From Ceratobasidium sp. AG-K (Eukaryota > Basidiomycota > Agaricomycetes > Cantharellales > Ceratobasidiaceae): a DNA stretch of 64,000 nt. Below, piece by piece: positions 1 through 10,484 of the stretch. The notes under the pieces are model-generated. The model made no database searches. It was given only the letters and a program-made list of their open reading frames with translations, and had not been told where the DNA came from. The first letter of the stretch is position 1; every line of letters begins with the position of its first letter. The stretch is from NCBI GenBank assembly GCA_037039685.1, contig JAWNGF010000015.1, positions 201,001-265,000 of the forward strand, written 5' to 3'. The position numbers and the translations under genes were made by a program.

Positions 1-290
1 GGGCATGACATAGAATCTTTGTTCGAAGGTTCTTCCTTCTATGTTGAATTTCAATTTGCATTGGTGCCGGATGTGGTTTTTTTGAGTTTTCCCGTTGATC
101 ATTTCCACGCTTCTAGGCGTTTGTAAAAGGATCCAGGGAATATTGTTTTTCTTTGCAAAGTTCAGGTTGATGAAGTTTCTAGAGGAGCCAGAGTCAATGA
201 GAGTCGGGATGTTTTCCGTGATTCCCTCTGCTTGTGCATATACCATGGGTGATTCATTTGTGGCTTTGCAGTAGTATACATTTCGCAGAG
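1..290 (-). pseudogene. Start of retroviral-type aspartic protease/pol of element 1 (partial)
   Basis: The minus-strand translation shows the active-site motif LIDSGSSRNFIN followed by a beta-strand-rich retropepsin fold, including FNIEGRTFEQRFYVMP. This matches the protease segments of elements A, B and D (TLIDSGAS...). It starts shortly after the gag stop codon, as in the sister elements, and runs off the left edge without a visible stop. The enzyme would cleave Gag-Pol in the virus-like particle. I cannot tell whether the remainder of pol is intact. The frame relation to gag is less clean than in A/B/D/E because the slippery heptamer seen there is not preserved here. Confidence 0.7.
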
Positions 291-332
291 AGGATATTGG
301 GGCATCTTCACACATGGTGGAGAGATGCCCAT

Positions 333-2522
333 CTAGTTTTCCGACTCCAAATTGGTGGACTTGGTTTCTTCCATTTCTCCTCCCTTCACTTCACCGGCTT
401 TTCCTTTCACCACTGCCTTTCCTTTGTCCTTGTAGGTCCATTCCTTTTTGCAATCAGCAATTGCATGTCCCGCTTCTCCACATTTGATGCAGAGGTTGTT
501 TTCCTTGCGGCGTGTTTTTTCAGCCTTTGGGACGAGGTCTCCTTTCACTTGTTTAGTGGTTTTGGGTCCTTCAGCCTTGTCTTCCTTCTTTCCCTTGTTT
601 TGGGGATTGGTGAGTTTTTGGATTTCTTTGGCTTGGAGGGCAATGTCGATCCATCCTTCTAAGTCCCTTTGTGTGGTGGTTCTCCTATCCCTGAGTTCTT
701 TGCAGACAAGTTCCGCTTTGATGAGTCTGCTCAACCCTTGCCGGAAACGCGCAATCAGAGCGGCATCGTTCCAATCTAACTCTTGTGCAAGAAGCCGGAA
801 TTCGGAGACATATTTGCCTACGGATTTGTTCTGGTAGAGTCATTGGATTCCTTGTTCTGCTTGGATTTTCTTGCTAGGGTCGCTCCACTGCTTCTCATAG
901 GCGTTTTGGAAAGCTTCCCATGATTCCAGCCAAGGGTGGTTTTCATTGTCATTGTACTGGTTGAGGGCGGGTTGTGCCCAGTTTCCTGCTGCTCCTTCTG
1001 CCATATTCATGAGGGTTGCGACAATTTGCCGTTCCTCAGTGTCGTATTGGTTTGGGTTCAGGCGGAAAAATGCTTTCATCCACGCAAGGAATGTTTCGGC
1101 GGCTGTTCCCCTTGTTCCTTCAAATGCTTTGGGCATCTTGATTTGTGGCCCCGATCCATTCCCGTTTCCACCCTGTCCTGTTTGAATAATGAAGGTTCTT
1201 CCTTCATCCCTGATTTGATAGCCTGATTCCCCTTGCACCTCAAATGAGGGAGATTGCCTTCCTTGGGGTGAGATGTTCCTCCTATGCGGGGGAGGTTCCC
1301 TAGGGTTTGGGTTTTCCAGAGAAGTTCGTCTAGATTCCTTGCGTCGGTGATACGACTCTACTTGGGCGTCTGCTCCAATTTGTTTGAGGAGATCAAACGT
1401 TTCTTGTCCCCCTGTTTGGATTTCCCTGAGTTGGTTGGTTTGATCTTGGAAACCTTCAGCAACTTCTTCATTGATCCGTCCTAGAGTAACTGTAATGTTC
1501 CTCATTCCTTTGGCCATCCTTCTGATAGTTTCTTCTATCCTGTTGATCCAATCAACTTGGTTTTGCAGGTTCTGAGTGATCAGCTGATTTTGAGCCACCA
1601 GTTGTTGGTTGATGTACTTGAAGTTTTCTACGGATCGTTCAAATATTTGCTTGATCCTTTGTTGTGCGCAATCAATGTTTCGGAGACGTTTGTAGAAGGT
1701 GTTGACTCCGTCTTTGGTTCTGGAAGCAATGCGCTCAATCCGCTGCATCATGTTGTTGTTTTCTTGCCGTTGAAGATCCCATCTTCTCTCTAGTCCTTCA
1801 ATTCGAAGTGCCTGTACCGCGTTTTCTTGTTGATACTGGACTTGTAGTGTATTGAAAATTCTTTCCAATGTTTGTACTGCTCTTCCATCAGTGTTTTCAA
1901 TGATGATTTCCCTTCTCAATCGTTCGTCTTCAGAGATAGTTTCTATGCTCCTTTGTGACTCGAAGGTTGAGGGGACACTCGCTACACTTTGGCTTCTGGA
2001 AACTACCAACATCACTGGAACTATGCCAGGAGTGGGAGGTGCTGGAGTTGTTTGTGGGAAAACATTGTCTAAATTTGGCATTTCAAGGGGTGGTGGCAGA
2101 GGTCGTTGATTTGCTGACGACATTGATGGTCCTGGGGTTGCGTTTCTTTGACCAAATGGTGCAATTCCCATTGGTCCAATGATCCTCATTGCATGTGGGC
2201 TGACTATTGTTCCTGGTTCCCTGTGTTCAATTCTTGGTGGAGGGCTATTGTTTGTGATTTCAATCACCCTGATTGTTGGGGATGTTGATTGTTCATGGGA
2301 TCTGGTGGGTTCCTCCCGTGATGTCTTGACTATGGTGCCGATTCCTCCTGGGACGCTGGTTGATGGTGGCCTTGAAGTTTGGCTGTTGCTTCTGAGCGGT
2401 GCCGTCCAATCTCCGGCTCAATCCCTAGATGCCCTCAAAGGGTTTGTTTGTAATTCAACTATTCGTGGCGCGGGCTCAGTAGCCTGCCTGTTTGACGCTG
2501 CACTTGAGGGCCTTGAGTTCAT
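333..2522 (-). pseudogene. gag of element 1, two in-frame TGA codons
   Basis: A single minus-strand frame runs from ATG at 2522 to a stop at 333-335, about 730 codons, broken by TGA at 2418-2420 and at 840-842. The N-terminal half is proline-rich and then predicted coiled-coil. The middle has the retrotransposon gag capsid pattern around ETFLAWMKAFF, and the C-terminus carries one CCHC zinc knuckle (CIKCGEAGHAIADC) for RNA packaging. Gag would form the particle shell in the cytoplasm. Both nonsense codons fall where an arginine CGA would fit, so CpG deamination is the likely cause (inference). The product would be truncated and non-functional. Confidence 0.8.
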
Positions 2523-2569
2523 GTTGTGAAGTCGTGTGATCTGGCTTTCTCGTGGCTCAGCGGAAAAAG

Positions 2570-2581
2570 AGCTTGCTTCGC
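2570..2581 (-). promoter_or_regulatory. Self-priming primer-binding site of element 1
   Basis: Directly inside the 5' LTR the minus strand reads GCGAAGCAAGCT. This is complementary, with one G:U wobble, to AGCTTGCTTTGC in the R region of the same LTR (plus-strand positions 2782-2793), which lies about 30 nt after the TATA box. No tRNA 3'-end match (TGG...) is present. The arrangement is that of Tf1-type self-priming. Confidence 0.7.
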
Positions 2582-2583
2582 AA

Positions 2584-3073
2584 TGTTGCAACCTGCTAAG
2601 TAGTAGAGTTGACGACTGCTAATCGCCTTGTTGACCGTGAGCAATAAGTCTAAGTAGACTAAATTGCTAAGGGAAATCACTAGCTTCTAAGTAGAAGTCC
2701 TAGCTCCAAATCCCAAGTGGCTGCTGTAGTGGCTAAGTAGCCAAGTGCCTCTGATCACACACTGCAGGGAGAGTTGACAAGGCAAAGCAAGCTGGGGATG
2801 ACCATGCTGGCAAGCCAGTATATATAGGCAAAGACAGGACAAGTCATATATACAAAGTGAGTCAGCAAGTCCAGCCACAACCAAGTCATAAAGGGGGCTG
2901 CGTAAGGCCAGCCAATAGAAAACAGCATGAGTCATATGACTCATGGTAACACATCATCCATCCACCTCACTAAATGAGGGAGAGGGTGCATCTATACAGA
3001 AGAGGCGCCTAAGGCGCCGGTACAAGCCACGAGTCCGCAGAAAGGGAGACAGAGCGTGGGACAGGTCACAACA
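2584..3073 (-). repeat. 5' LTR of element 1 (490 bp)
   Basis: In minus orientation it starts TGTTGTGACC and ends GGTTGCAACA, giving TG..CA termini. A TATA box (tatatata, about 2818-2826) lies upstream of the R sequence AGCTTGCTTTGC. Related LTR copies are at 4164-4606 and 5163-5714. A short GC palindrome near 3006-3020 (gcgcctaaggcgc) is also present in the copy at 5163-5714. Confidence 0.8.
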
Positions 3074-3193
3074 CATACAGCACTCTAAGTGTATAAAAGA
3101 GGCAGCCGGGATTCAGATCCCTCATCAAAAAGTTCTTACTTTCATCCCTCCTGCACTAAACCCACTTCCCACTCTTGCTTCATCCACCGCGCC

Positions 3194-3703
3194 ATGTTTA
3201 CCCTTTCCACCAACACCTGCCTCCTCTGCATCTATAACAACTGCTACACATGCTCAGCCTCCTTCAAGCGGACACTCAAGGTCATAGCTCTGGCCAAGGA
3301 TGGTCGATACTGGCACTTGGGCCTCCAACAACATTTTTACTTTATCATTGGCACACACTCCTACCACTGCCACCCCCCCAGCTCTTTTGTGGGGTTTCCA
3401 CTTGTCCACTGGAACTCATGGATCACCCATACTGCGCAAGACATCCATGATGTCTGGGAAATCATGGATGCCTCGAGGCGTATTTGGCTTGGTCTCCAAG
3501 ACCCCTTCAAGGTCATCAACCTCACCAACAGGCCTGGGTGTCAAGAGCCCGTTATTGATCTGACAGAGGATGATGAGGAGGATGTCTGGAAGGGTACTGG
3601 GACAGTGGAGGACCCATTTGAGCTGAATGAGGAGGAGTTTGTTTTGGTTGATTGCAATTCATCTGTGATTTCTGTTGCCTCCTTGTGTGACTCAGAGGCC
3701 TAG
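3194..3703 (+). CDS. 3'-terminal gene of element G, unknown function, with a SUMO-interacting-motif-like segment
   Basis: This 169-residue frame starts at ATG 3194 and ends with TAG immediately before a polypurine tract and an LTR, so it is the last gene of an LTR element whose other genes lie to the left of element 1. The N-terminal half is rich in aromatic residues, histidine and cysteine. The C-terminal 60 residues are strongly acidic and contain PVIDLTEDDEEDVW, which fits the consensus of a SUMO-interacting motif (two hydrophobics, x, hydrophobic, then acidic). I do not recognise the family. Its position equals that of ORF3 in elements A, B and D, which also ends in an IDLT/INLT plus acidic stretch, but sequence homology is not convincing by eye. 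The same frame is open upstream to 3089. Confidence 0.6.
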   Translation: MFTLSTNTCLLCIYNNCYTCSASFKRTLKVIALAKDGRYWHLGLQQHFYFIIGTHSYHCHPPSSFVGFPLVHWNSWITHTAQDIHDVWEIMDASRRIWLGLQDPFKVINLTNRPGCQEPVIDLTEDDEEDVWKGTGTVEDPFELNEEEFVLVDCNSSVISVASLCDSEA

Positions 3704-3715
3704 AAGGGGGGGTAG
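3704..3715 (+). promoter_or_regulatory. Polypurine tract of element G
   Basis: The purine run aaggggggg sits between the stop codon of the preceding gene and the TGTCAC start of the LTR. It would prime plus-strand DNA synthesis. The same arrangement is seen in elements A, B, D and E. Confidence 0.75.
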
Positions 3716-4163
3716 TGTCACAAGCTTTTCTTATTTCTCTCTTTGTTGCTTTGTTTGTCTTGTGTTTGGTCTTGTTCTTCTTGTCTTGGCGCATATAGTT
3801 GCCTTTATGGTAAGCCATGACTGTGGGACGTGCCTGCCTGGCCTGTTCCCTTGTCTCCCTGGAGTCCATGGACTTACCTTGTTTCCTTTGTCTCATCCTT
3901 GCTTCTCTTGGACTCTTGCCTTTTCTTGTTTTGGTTCCCTTTGTTGCCTGCTCTCTATTGTACATAGCCACAGTAGTTAGTATATATACCAGCAACACAA
4001 GTCTTGCCCCCACAAGACTTGTTCTCTTGTTGTTCTCCCCTATCACTCACCGTGTGACCCACTTAGGCCTTAGCGCTGCACATTCAACCTTTGTCGTCAT
4101 CCCAACCCCCCTCCTCATCACCTGTGGAGCCTTGGCCTCCAAGGTTCAGCTAGGGTTGTGACA
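3716..4163 (+). repeat. 3' LTR of element G (448 bp)
   Basis: It begins TGTCACAAGC and ends GGGTTGTGACA, with inverted termini TGTCAC/GTGACA. A TATA box (tatatata, about 3978-3985) precedes an acaagacttgttctcttg segment that would be the R region. A purine tract abuts its left side, so it is a 3' LTR. The right flank falls inside another LTR (4164-4606), so G inserted into that LTR. Confidence 0.85.
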
Positions 4164-4606
4164 TGCATTTAGTGCAGTGTATGGATGATGTGTCACCCTT
4201 GGCACATATGGCCTTGGCTGTTTCTCAGTTTCTTTGCTTCCCTTTGACCAGTGTTCCCTTTGTCTAGCCACAACCTTGTGGCTACCTTGTTACCATCATG
4301 TAACACCAGCTGCGCTTTGAATAGAGTCATGTCTCTTGATAGAGCATGACTCATGGATGCTCCTGATTGGATAGACTGTATGACTTGTTTCTTGTGGCTG
4401 CAGTGCTTAACACTGCCACGTTTGCCTATATATACAAGCCAAACCAAGCATGGTATTCCCAGCTTGTTTGCCTTGTAATTCACCCTCACAATGTCCCTCT
4501 ACCTCTAAGTGTTAAGAGTGCACTCAGTGTAGCACTGCTTGGAGTTCCTCAGGCCTTAGTTGCCATTCATAGCCATAGTTCTTGCAGTCTCAAGGGAGGT
4601 TGCAAC
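4164..4606 (+). repeat. LTR fragment of the element-1 family, 5' end removed by the insertion of G
   Basis: The segment starts abruptly after G with tgcatttagtg..atggatgatg, which matches the interior of the element-1 LTR, and it ends with the family terminus GGTTGCAACA. TATA (tatatata, about 4427) and an agcttgtttgccttg R segment are present. It is followed without a gap by a different LTR fragment, so the element carrying it had itself inserted there. Confidence 0.65.
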
Positions 4607-4846
4607 AGGCTGCACCTTGTATGACTCAGCCTTTGTTCTGGTTATATATAGAGGGCCAACAAGCCTTGTAACCCCAGCTTGTTTTGTCTTGTCAAACATT
4701 CCCTTGAGTGACACTCTGAACCACCCCTACCCTTAAGAGTCTACAGCCACTTAAGTGTGGTGCAATTCAAGAGGTTTCTTAGGTCTTAGTGCTGTCCACT
4801 CTCCCTTGTGGCTTGTCTCATAGCCTCCAAGAAGAAGCTTACAACA
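4607..4846 (+). repeat. 3' part of a D-type LTR
   Basis: From ggctgcaccttgtatgactc to aagcttacaaca it matches the last half of the LTRs of A, B and D: TATA box, R sequence agcttgttttgt, the segment ending ccactctcccttgtggctt, and the terminal ACAACA. The first half is missing because the element ending at 4606 split it. Its right end abuts the inverted-repeat element. Confidence 0.75.
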
Positions 4847-6340
4847 ACTGGGATAAAACCCAAAGCAAAATTATTATAAAATGTCAAATGTATGCTGTAG
4901 AGTAGAGGAAAAAAATCATACACTTTGTGCAAGCCATTATGCAGTCTCAGAGGCTATATGAGTCCAAGAAGGCTGAACCACTATCTGAGTGATAGTTCAC
5001 TAAACACTAGGAATGAAGAAACACTTCATTAGGAGGAGTTGTTTGTGGACACACACAGGTTCTCAAAACCAAGTACAGATCTTGTTTGGAGCTCTGCCTT
5101 GGCCGGGATAGGGGACCCACTTATTTTTGATAAAACTTGCCAAAATTGTATGTGTGTTTGTGTGTTGCAACCCTCTATACTGGTTGACCAACAACAGTGA
5201 CCGTTCTTGCCTTAGTTGTAGTGACTGGCCTTGATATGCCTTATAGGCTTCTTAGACCATTTGCTAAGTTGCTAGTGCAACCTTAGCATTGATACTGATG
5301 ATGGCCAAAGGCCCACTTAGATGAGAGACAAAGGCTGTAAGGCCTTTGGGACTTAGAGTGCACTCTGAGGGGAGAGATGACGAGGCAAAGCAAGCTGGAG
5401 TGAGTCCATGCTTGCAAGCCAGTATATATAGCATGAGGCAAAAATGCCTCAAAGTGGTATGGTACATAAACTGGCCAATCAGGCACCAGTATCAGTCAGC
5501 AAACTCAAAGTACTTCTGGCAGAACATTCCAGAAGCACAATCCTTCCAAGGGAAAGATCCAGAAGACAGCAAGGCCATATGGGCCAAGGTGACACGTCAT
5601 CCATACACTGCACTAAACGCGGGAGAGGGCCATACATTGTACATTGGGCGCTTAAGGCACCAGAGTCCAAGCCACACAGCCAGAGTCCAAGGATGTCATA
5701 CATGGGTCACAACATTGCACACCAGTAAGGGCAGCAAATCCAACAAGATTTGGTGCAATGGTGCACCACATGTATGAGGATCTATGTGTCAAGTTTCAGA
5801 TTGATTGCTTTGAAACCAAAAGTAATTCATAGGGAGTCAAATGGGATGATATCAAGCTCGCTATGAAATTGATAGTCAAATTAATCTCTTGGGCCAGATT
5901 TTTGAGCTGTCTGATGTGTTGTCCCCTTAGTTTGGAAGCTATGAACCTGAAACCTGGCTCATAGACCCTTGTACATGGGACGCACCTTTGCACCAAATTT
6001 TGTTGGATTCGCTGCCCTTACTGGTGCGCAAACGCGCATACAATTTCGGCAAGTTTTATCGAAAACCAGTGGGTCCCCTATCCCAGCCAAGGCAGAGCTC
6101 CAAACAAGATCTGTACTTGGTTTTGAGAACCTGTGTGTTCACAAACAACTCCTCCTAATGAAGTGTTTCTTCATTCCTAGTGTTTAGTGAACTATCACTC
6201 AGATAGTGGTTCAGCCTTCTTGGACTCATATAGCCTCTGAGACTGCATAATGGCTTGCACAAAGTGTATGATTTTTTTCCTCTACTCTACAGCATACATT
6301 CGGCATTTTATAATAATATTGCTTCGGGTTTTATCCCAGT
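4847..6340. mobile_element. Foldback-type element with long inverted arms, split by an LTR
   Basis: The left arm (4847-5162, continuing 5720 to about 5800) and the right arm (about 5955-6340) are inverted copies of each other. The left starts ACTGGGATAAAACCC and the right ends GGGTTTTATCCCAGT. Outer arm identity is high; many differences are C/T or G/A at CpG. The arms diverge toward an unpaired centre of roughly 150 bp. No transposase is encoded, so this looks like a non-autonomous element about 0.94 kb long before the LTR inserted. The true outer ends and target duplication are not visible because the left border is an LTR junction. Confidence 0.7.
5163..5714 (-). repeat. Solo LTR of the element-1 family inside the foldback left arm (552 bp)
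   Basis: In minus orientation it starts TGTTGTGACCC and ends GGTTGCAACA. TATA (tatatata, about 5422) and the R sequence agcttgctttgcc are present. The flanks are ttgtg on the left and ttgca on the right. The undisturbed opposite arm reads TTGCG at the matching place, so the target duplication was TTGCG and each copy has lost its CpG differently. No internal element sequence is present. Confidence 0.75.
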
Positions 6341-7152
6341 GACCTTCCGGCTCTTGACTTGCTGCTCCCGACAACAAAAATGATTGCACCAGTGTAACGG
6401 TACGAGTAACGTAATGATTAGCTAACCTGTATGCGCGCGAGCGCCGCAGGCGCCGCGCGTGATCGTTTCGCTCGTGTATGTGCATGTATGGACCCGGGTG
6501 CCTTTATAGGCCCCGGTCCCCCGTTTCTTGCCCCCTGTCTTTGATACTACCACCAAATAGACTGTGTGTTACGACTTGTTATATAACCACGGCAACTACG
6601 TCGCCGTCCTGAGTCTATAAGCATTGTCCGAGTAGGTCGTAGACCTTACAACCAGCTCCAAACTTTGTTCAGCCATATCTCCGTATTTTCCCAGTCGATT
6701 TGGTTTGTGTTTTATCCATCATAATTTTATACTGTGTGTGTCTCCATTAATATTTTCATGCTCTGAGTCCTCGTAGTTCAGCCAGCCTGGGCGGATGAGC
6801 GATTTTCGCTCACGTGGTGCAATCAAATTTCGTGGCAGTGTAATCTTGACCGTTCCTAATATTGTATAGTATTCCGTTGCAAAGTATACATGGCCCAGGA
6901 CCGAATATCGGTAGCGTTCTAAGAATTGAAGTATAGACCAGCATACAAAAGCAATGAAAACTAGATGTAGAACTCATTCCTGGGGTTCCAATCTCAGACG
7001 GTAATCAAGTCTTGCTCTCCTCTAAGCCGGATACAGCTACCTGAATCCTCCAGTTTCACTTGGTATACGGTTCTTAGAATTTCTTCAACGGTCTTTTTGA
7101 TAGGGATGTCTTGATCTGTATAGATTTGAAGCGGCGTTAGCGCGAGCTGAAA
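6341..7152. other. Intergenic, no gene recognised
   Basis: Contains a GC-rich palindromic run near 6433-6460 (gcgcgcgag..cgccgcgcg) and TATA-like words (ctttataggc near 6500, tatataacc near 6580). I see no conserved coding frame. It could hold promoter sequence for a gene that the foldback/LTR nest has displaced. Confidence 0.3.
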
Positions 7153-8087
7153 TCATACAGTATGGAAGTACTGCGCACCGTCCTGGGTCTGCAGTACATC
7201 AAAGATACTATACTCTATGCTGGTGCATATAACCCTGTTTTGTTTTAGCTCAGGTAGAGTCGAATACCTTTTCACCTAGAGACCCTGATGTTAGGTCAAC
7301 TCCACTAATGAAAATAGCAGAAGTCGTACCGTCATACTCAATGCTGCCTTGGCCATAGCGTATGCAACGCCAGTATCCAGTCCGGAAGAAACTGTGACCG
7401 GACAATGCCCCGCATTCTCGTAATCGGGAGCGACTGTGACTATCTTTGTCGAGCTCCCACGTTGAAGTAAAGGAAGAAGCGCGTTGGTGGTGTCGATGGT
7501 GCTGAGAATATGGGTAGATAAAAACTGCTGAGGATCGTTTATTGGATTTGATTGGTGGTTCTCCGTGTTTCTAGGTATTATCAACATTCTAGTCTAGTCT
7601 AGTTCAGGAGAGGAGACCCGATGGGCTCACAGTTTGTCTGTACCTGAGGAGTCTCTTATCCAAGCGACGTTATTGATGAGAACATCTACCCTTCCAACAC
7701 ACTTGGCAATGTCTCGAGCAATAACCTAAACAATCATCGTTTAATAGAAACTTGCAGATGCGCAAAATTTGAACATACCTCGAGCCCTGCTTTGCCGTCT
7801 TGTCCGGCTTCAAAATATACTCGAATGTTTTCGCGTGCCGATGTCAATCTAATTAGTCGAACGGCCGAGCGTGCGCTTTGTACAATAACAAATACAGTAT
7901 TCTGATTGTCGGAACTCTGTTCATAAGGACATTATTAGGGGGCGCGTTCGACAGAACCGGTGGAACGCACAATTTGTCGAACGAGTTCTGGCTGCAGAAG
8001 TAAGTCAGTTGAAATTGGCACGACAAAGTAGCACGTTTGACTGACGCCGATTCCATCCGAAGTGCCCAAGATAACGAATACAGTCAT
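7153..8087 (-). CDS. Short-chain dehydrogenase/reductase-like gene, several small introns, possibly decayed
   Basis: From ATG at 8087 the minus strand encodes MTVFVILGTSDGIGVS, whose GTSDGIG is the Rossmann NAD(P)-binding glycine motif (family TGxxxGxG). Downstream segments give VFVIVQSARSAVRL, then DIAKCVGRVDVLINNVAW (the NNAG-equivalent strand), then a segment with YAMAKAALSMT, matching the catalytic YxxxK and following helix of SDR enzymes. These pieces are joined by introns of about 40-60 bp, for example one starting gtgagc and ending ctag between the NNVAW segment and the MLIIP segment. The C-terminal part (VKRYSTLPELKQNRV...) is poorly conserved and exact splice sites near the start are uncertain. 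The enzyme would be a cytosolic NAD(P)-dependent oxidoreductase; the substrate is unknown. Confidence 0.6.
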
Positions 8088-9203
8088 GATATAAATCTAA
8101 GGTAAGTGGGGAATTCAAGTCAGGAGATAAAGCTTGATGTTGCTACTCAGGCAGCGTTGCCAACAGTCTTATACGATACGTTGGGATCATTTCTCGCGTC
8201 GCAAAGCATACCTATTGGCTCGCCTTAAAAGTCCAGAGAAACACTTCCTACCATTGGTGGAGCAGTCTTGGCGCGCGTGTCGCTGATTCAGAGCGCTCAA
8301 GCAGCGCTCATTGGCTCCGGCGCTGGTTGTTCGTATTTGTCCGGCATCAATATACACTATCCCACAATAATATTGCAACACGTGACTGATTTTGTTGCAG
8401 TTTGCCACTGCGTGCGAGGATCGGTAGCTATCAGTTTGATGCATTGATAGGAGTTGTATCCAAGGTATTCGAAAGTATATATGCAAGTTTTGAGCAAGAT
8501 CCATCTACCTCACGCCGAGGAATAACAGGATGTCTATTCGCCATGTTGCGATATTATTGCAACTTAGGCTCACCAGGGAGCAGCACTAAAAAGACGGGTC
8601 GACCCCGATGGTTTTGCGACCGAATTTGTTAAATTCAAAGACACAAAGCATCTCGAGAGTACCTAGAGATCGTTCTCACAAGATAGGAAAGTGATTGACC
8701 CCGTCTATGGCTCGCTATGGGTGTATCACACGAGGACGTCGTTTCCTCTTTCCCCCTCATCCGCACAGTAATATAAGTGAACAAAGTATGTTTGAATCTT
8801 GTATATAGGTGTTATTTAAATTTTTAAACACATCTGTGAGGTTCTGGAGCCCCCAAAATTAACTGTTAATTGTCCAAACTGTATTTTACCCAAAATCGGC
8901 ATTTATGCGCCAACAGAAATGCACCATCGGTCATGCTTGTGTTGGCATTTATTGGCCTACTAGCTCTTTACAGATTTATTGGAGCCTTAAGAGTATACTG
9001 ACATAGCTCCAAGACCTCGGACTAAGTACAACAGGAGCTACATAGCATACACATGTCCATGCCTGTACTTTGAGTGTATTTCCTAGTGTATAGTGCCACT
9101 TGGTCAAAGTCTGCGTTCAAGTCTCCATCAAATTCGACACCCTCGGCCTAGCTAAGCCTCTTGCACGGATTCAAAACACCGCTGCCTGGGCTATCCTAGG
9201 TGC
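8088..9203. other. Intergenic, nothing supported
   Basis: Short open frames exist on both strands (for example 8402-8632 plus) but none shows a recognisable domain or a convincing intron/exon structure. The part after 8760 is AT-rich. Confidence 0.3.
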
Positions 9204-9504
9204 CATGCGATCTACTCAATAGAAACCATGACAATATCTTGATTGCGATGCCCGCCTTGACAGAGGCGTCGACGTCAATCTTCGTGCCCACAGTAACGAT
9301 CGCTGCCGCACAGGCCCCCACATGGCTAGCAATCACCGCTATCTGAGCGGTAACCGCTGCGACGGTGTTACGTGTACATCCTGCGAGGACCTGAGTCACG
9401 ACGGTCATTTTCTCTTCCAGCTCGCTGAGGTCATGGAGAACATCATGGCTACACGAGTTCGCATACATACGTCCGACTGCCACGAGCTCCATGCTGCGGT
9501 GCAT
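9204..9504 (-). pseudogene. Decayed copy of the small secreted helical-protein family
   Basis: The minus strand encodes a segment with HDVLHDLSELEEKM, then VLAGC, then AQIAVIASHVGACAAAIV, then TVGTKIDVDASVKAGIA. This matches the core exon of the intact genes at 14551-15227 and 16339-17014 in order and spacing. The signal peptide is missing and replaced by MHRSMELVAVGRMYANS, and the downstream exons (the ACLELSLKLGL part) are absent. The flank to the right (9505-9690) resembles the sequence right of the second decayed copy (12000-12170) and the 3' flank of the gene at 16339, so these are remnants of a tandem array. Confidence 0.65.
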
Positions 9505-9690
9505 GGATCACACGTATCTACATTGCACCAATAAAGTCAATATCGTACTAAATGTGACGGTCAAGCGGGGAGGAGCGCAAAAATGTACTCATGAGATTTG
9601 TATTGTATTCATGAGATACGGTCTATGACGGAGTTCCCAGGTATATGAATATAACAAAATAAGGATCAAAACATCAGGGACCCGAGGAGC
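9505..9690. repeat. Flanking repeat shared with 12000-12170 and 16215-16330
   Basis: The words gagattgtattgtat, tctatgacggagttccc and aatataa..aataa..gatcaaaac recur in the same order at the three places. At 16215-16330 this segment is the 3' flank of an intact family gene. Here and at 12000-12170 it lies on the 5' side of a decayed copy, as expected if it is the 3' flank of a lost upstream neighbour in a head-to-tail array. Confidence 0.55.
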
Positions 9691-10484
9691 GCCGCCTGGT
9701 GCGGCCAAGACCTTGCTAGGTAAAATACTTTAATGACACTTAGGTGCTTACTTGGCTACCCTTACGACTAAGTTTCAAGTCATGTTGTGATAGAGAACCA
9801 GCCCGAGAATCTCGGTGATGACAGACGGGAAATACATATTCGGGCGAGCGAGCCCGACAGATTTCTGTTTCCCCAAGATACTGTCGGCTAGGAGATCTGA
9901 TCGATGTGATATTCACTACAGGCTGAAACCTTGGCAAAAACACCAGCACTACCTAACGTTCAACTGGAAGTCAATGTGTGGTTTAGGATTACGCCTACGT
10001 ATGTTTTCTTGTTCCATCTTATTTCCGGCTCTTTTGCCATGAAAGTGTCTTTTTCACATTCGCAAGGCTAGATAGTTACGAAAATACAGAATATACTTAC
10101 AACGTCGGAGCAATGGCGGCTGTATAGCGCATATAGGCCACTAGATAATTATGACAGGAGCTCATAGGTGTCACCCGGTCAAAATTCACATCTAAGTAGC
10201 ACCTTGTGTCATATTACGGTCTGCCGGCTACCTCTACTCGCACGAGGTTCGGGATTAATCATTCAGTCTACTCAGCGGCACCGACTCGGGCTTGTTGGGC
10301 CGATAAATTGCACCTCAGAATCCAATTGACCCCCAGGATGACTTGCGCTGCCCAGATGCTTGTCATTTATTGGGTATGCGACCCGAGTCATCAGGATGTA
10401 TAAAGCTATCAGAGATTGGGTCTCCCTACCAACATCATTCTCCAAACCACTTCTCAAACAATCAACTCTTCACCGTTCGCAGCC
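9691..10484. other. Intergenic, probable promoter region of the tautomerase gene
   Basis: No coding region is supported. The last 150 bases before 10485 contain a plausible transcription start region (tataaagctatc at about 10399-10410, then a pyrimidine-rich stretch leading to tcgcagccATG). Confidence 0.35.

Larger units (their letters stand above)
1..3073 (-). mobile_element. Ty3/gypsy LTR retrotransposon 'element 1', cut by the left window edge
   Basis: Reading on the minus strand, this holds a 5' LTR (2584-3073), a primer site, a full-length gag with two nonsense codons, and the start of the protease; the rest of pol and the 3' LTR lie beyond position 1. It is related to elements A, B and D but forms its own subfamily: its R sequence is AGCTTGCTTTGC rather than AGCTTGTTTTGT, and the gag is clearly diverged. 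The five bases after the LTR (catac, 3074-3078) would be one copy of the target duplication, but the other copy is out of view. It sits just upstream of the 3'-terminal gene of element G, so it appears to have inserted into G. Confidence 0.85.

Noticed and set aside
6433..6460. GC palindrome as a terminator or origin
   Set aside because: Isolated GC-rich inverted repeat without any supporting context.
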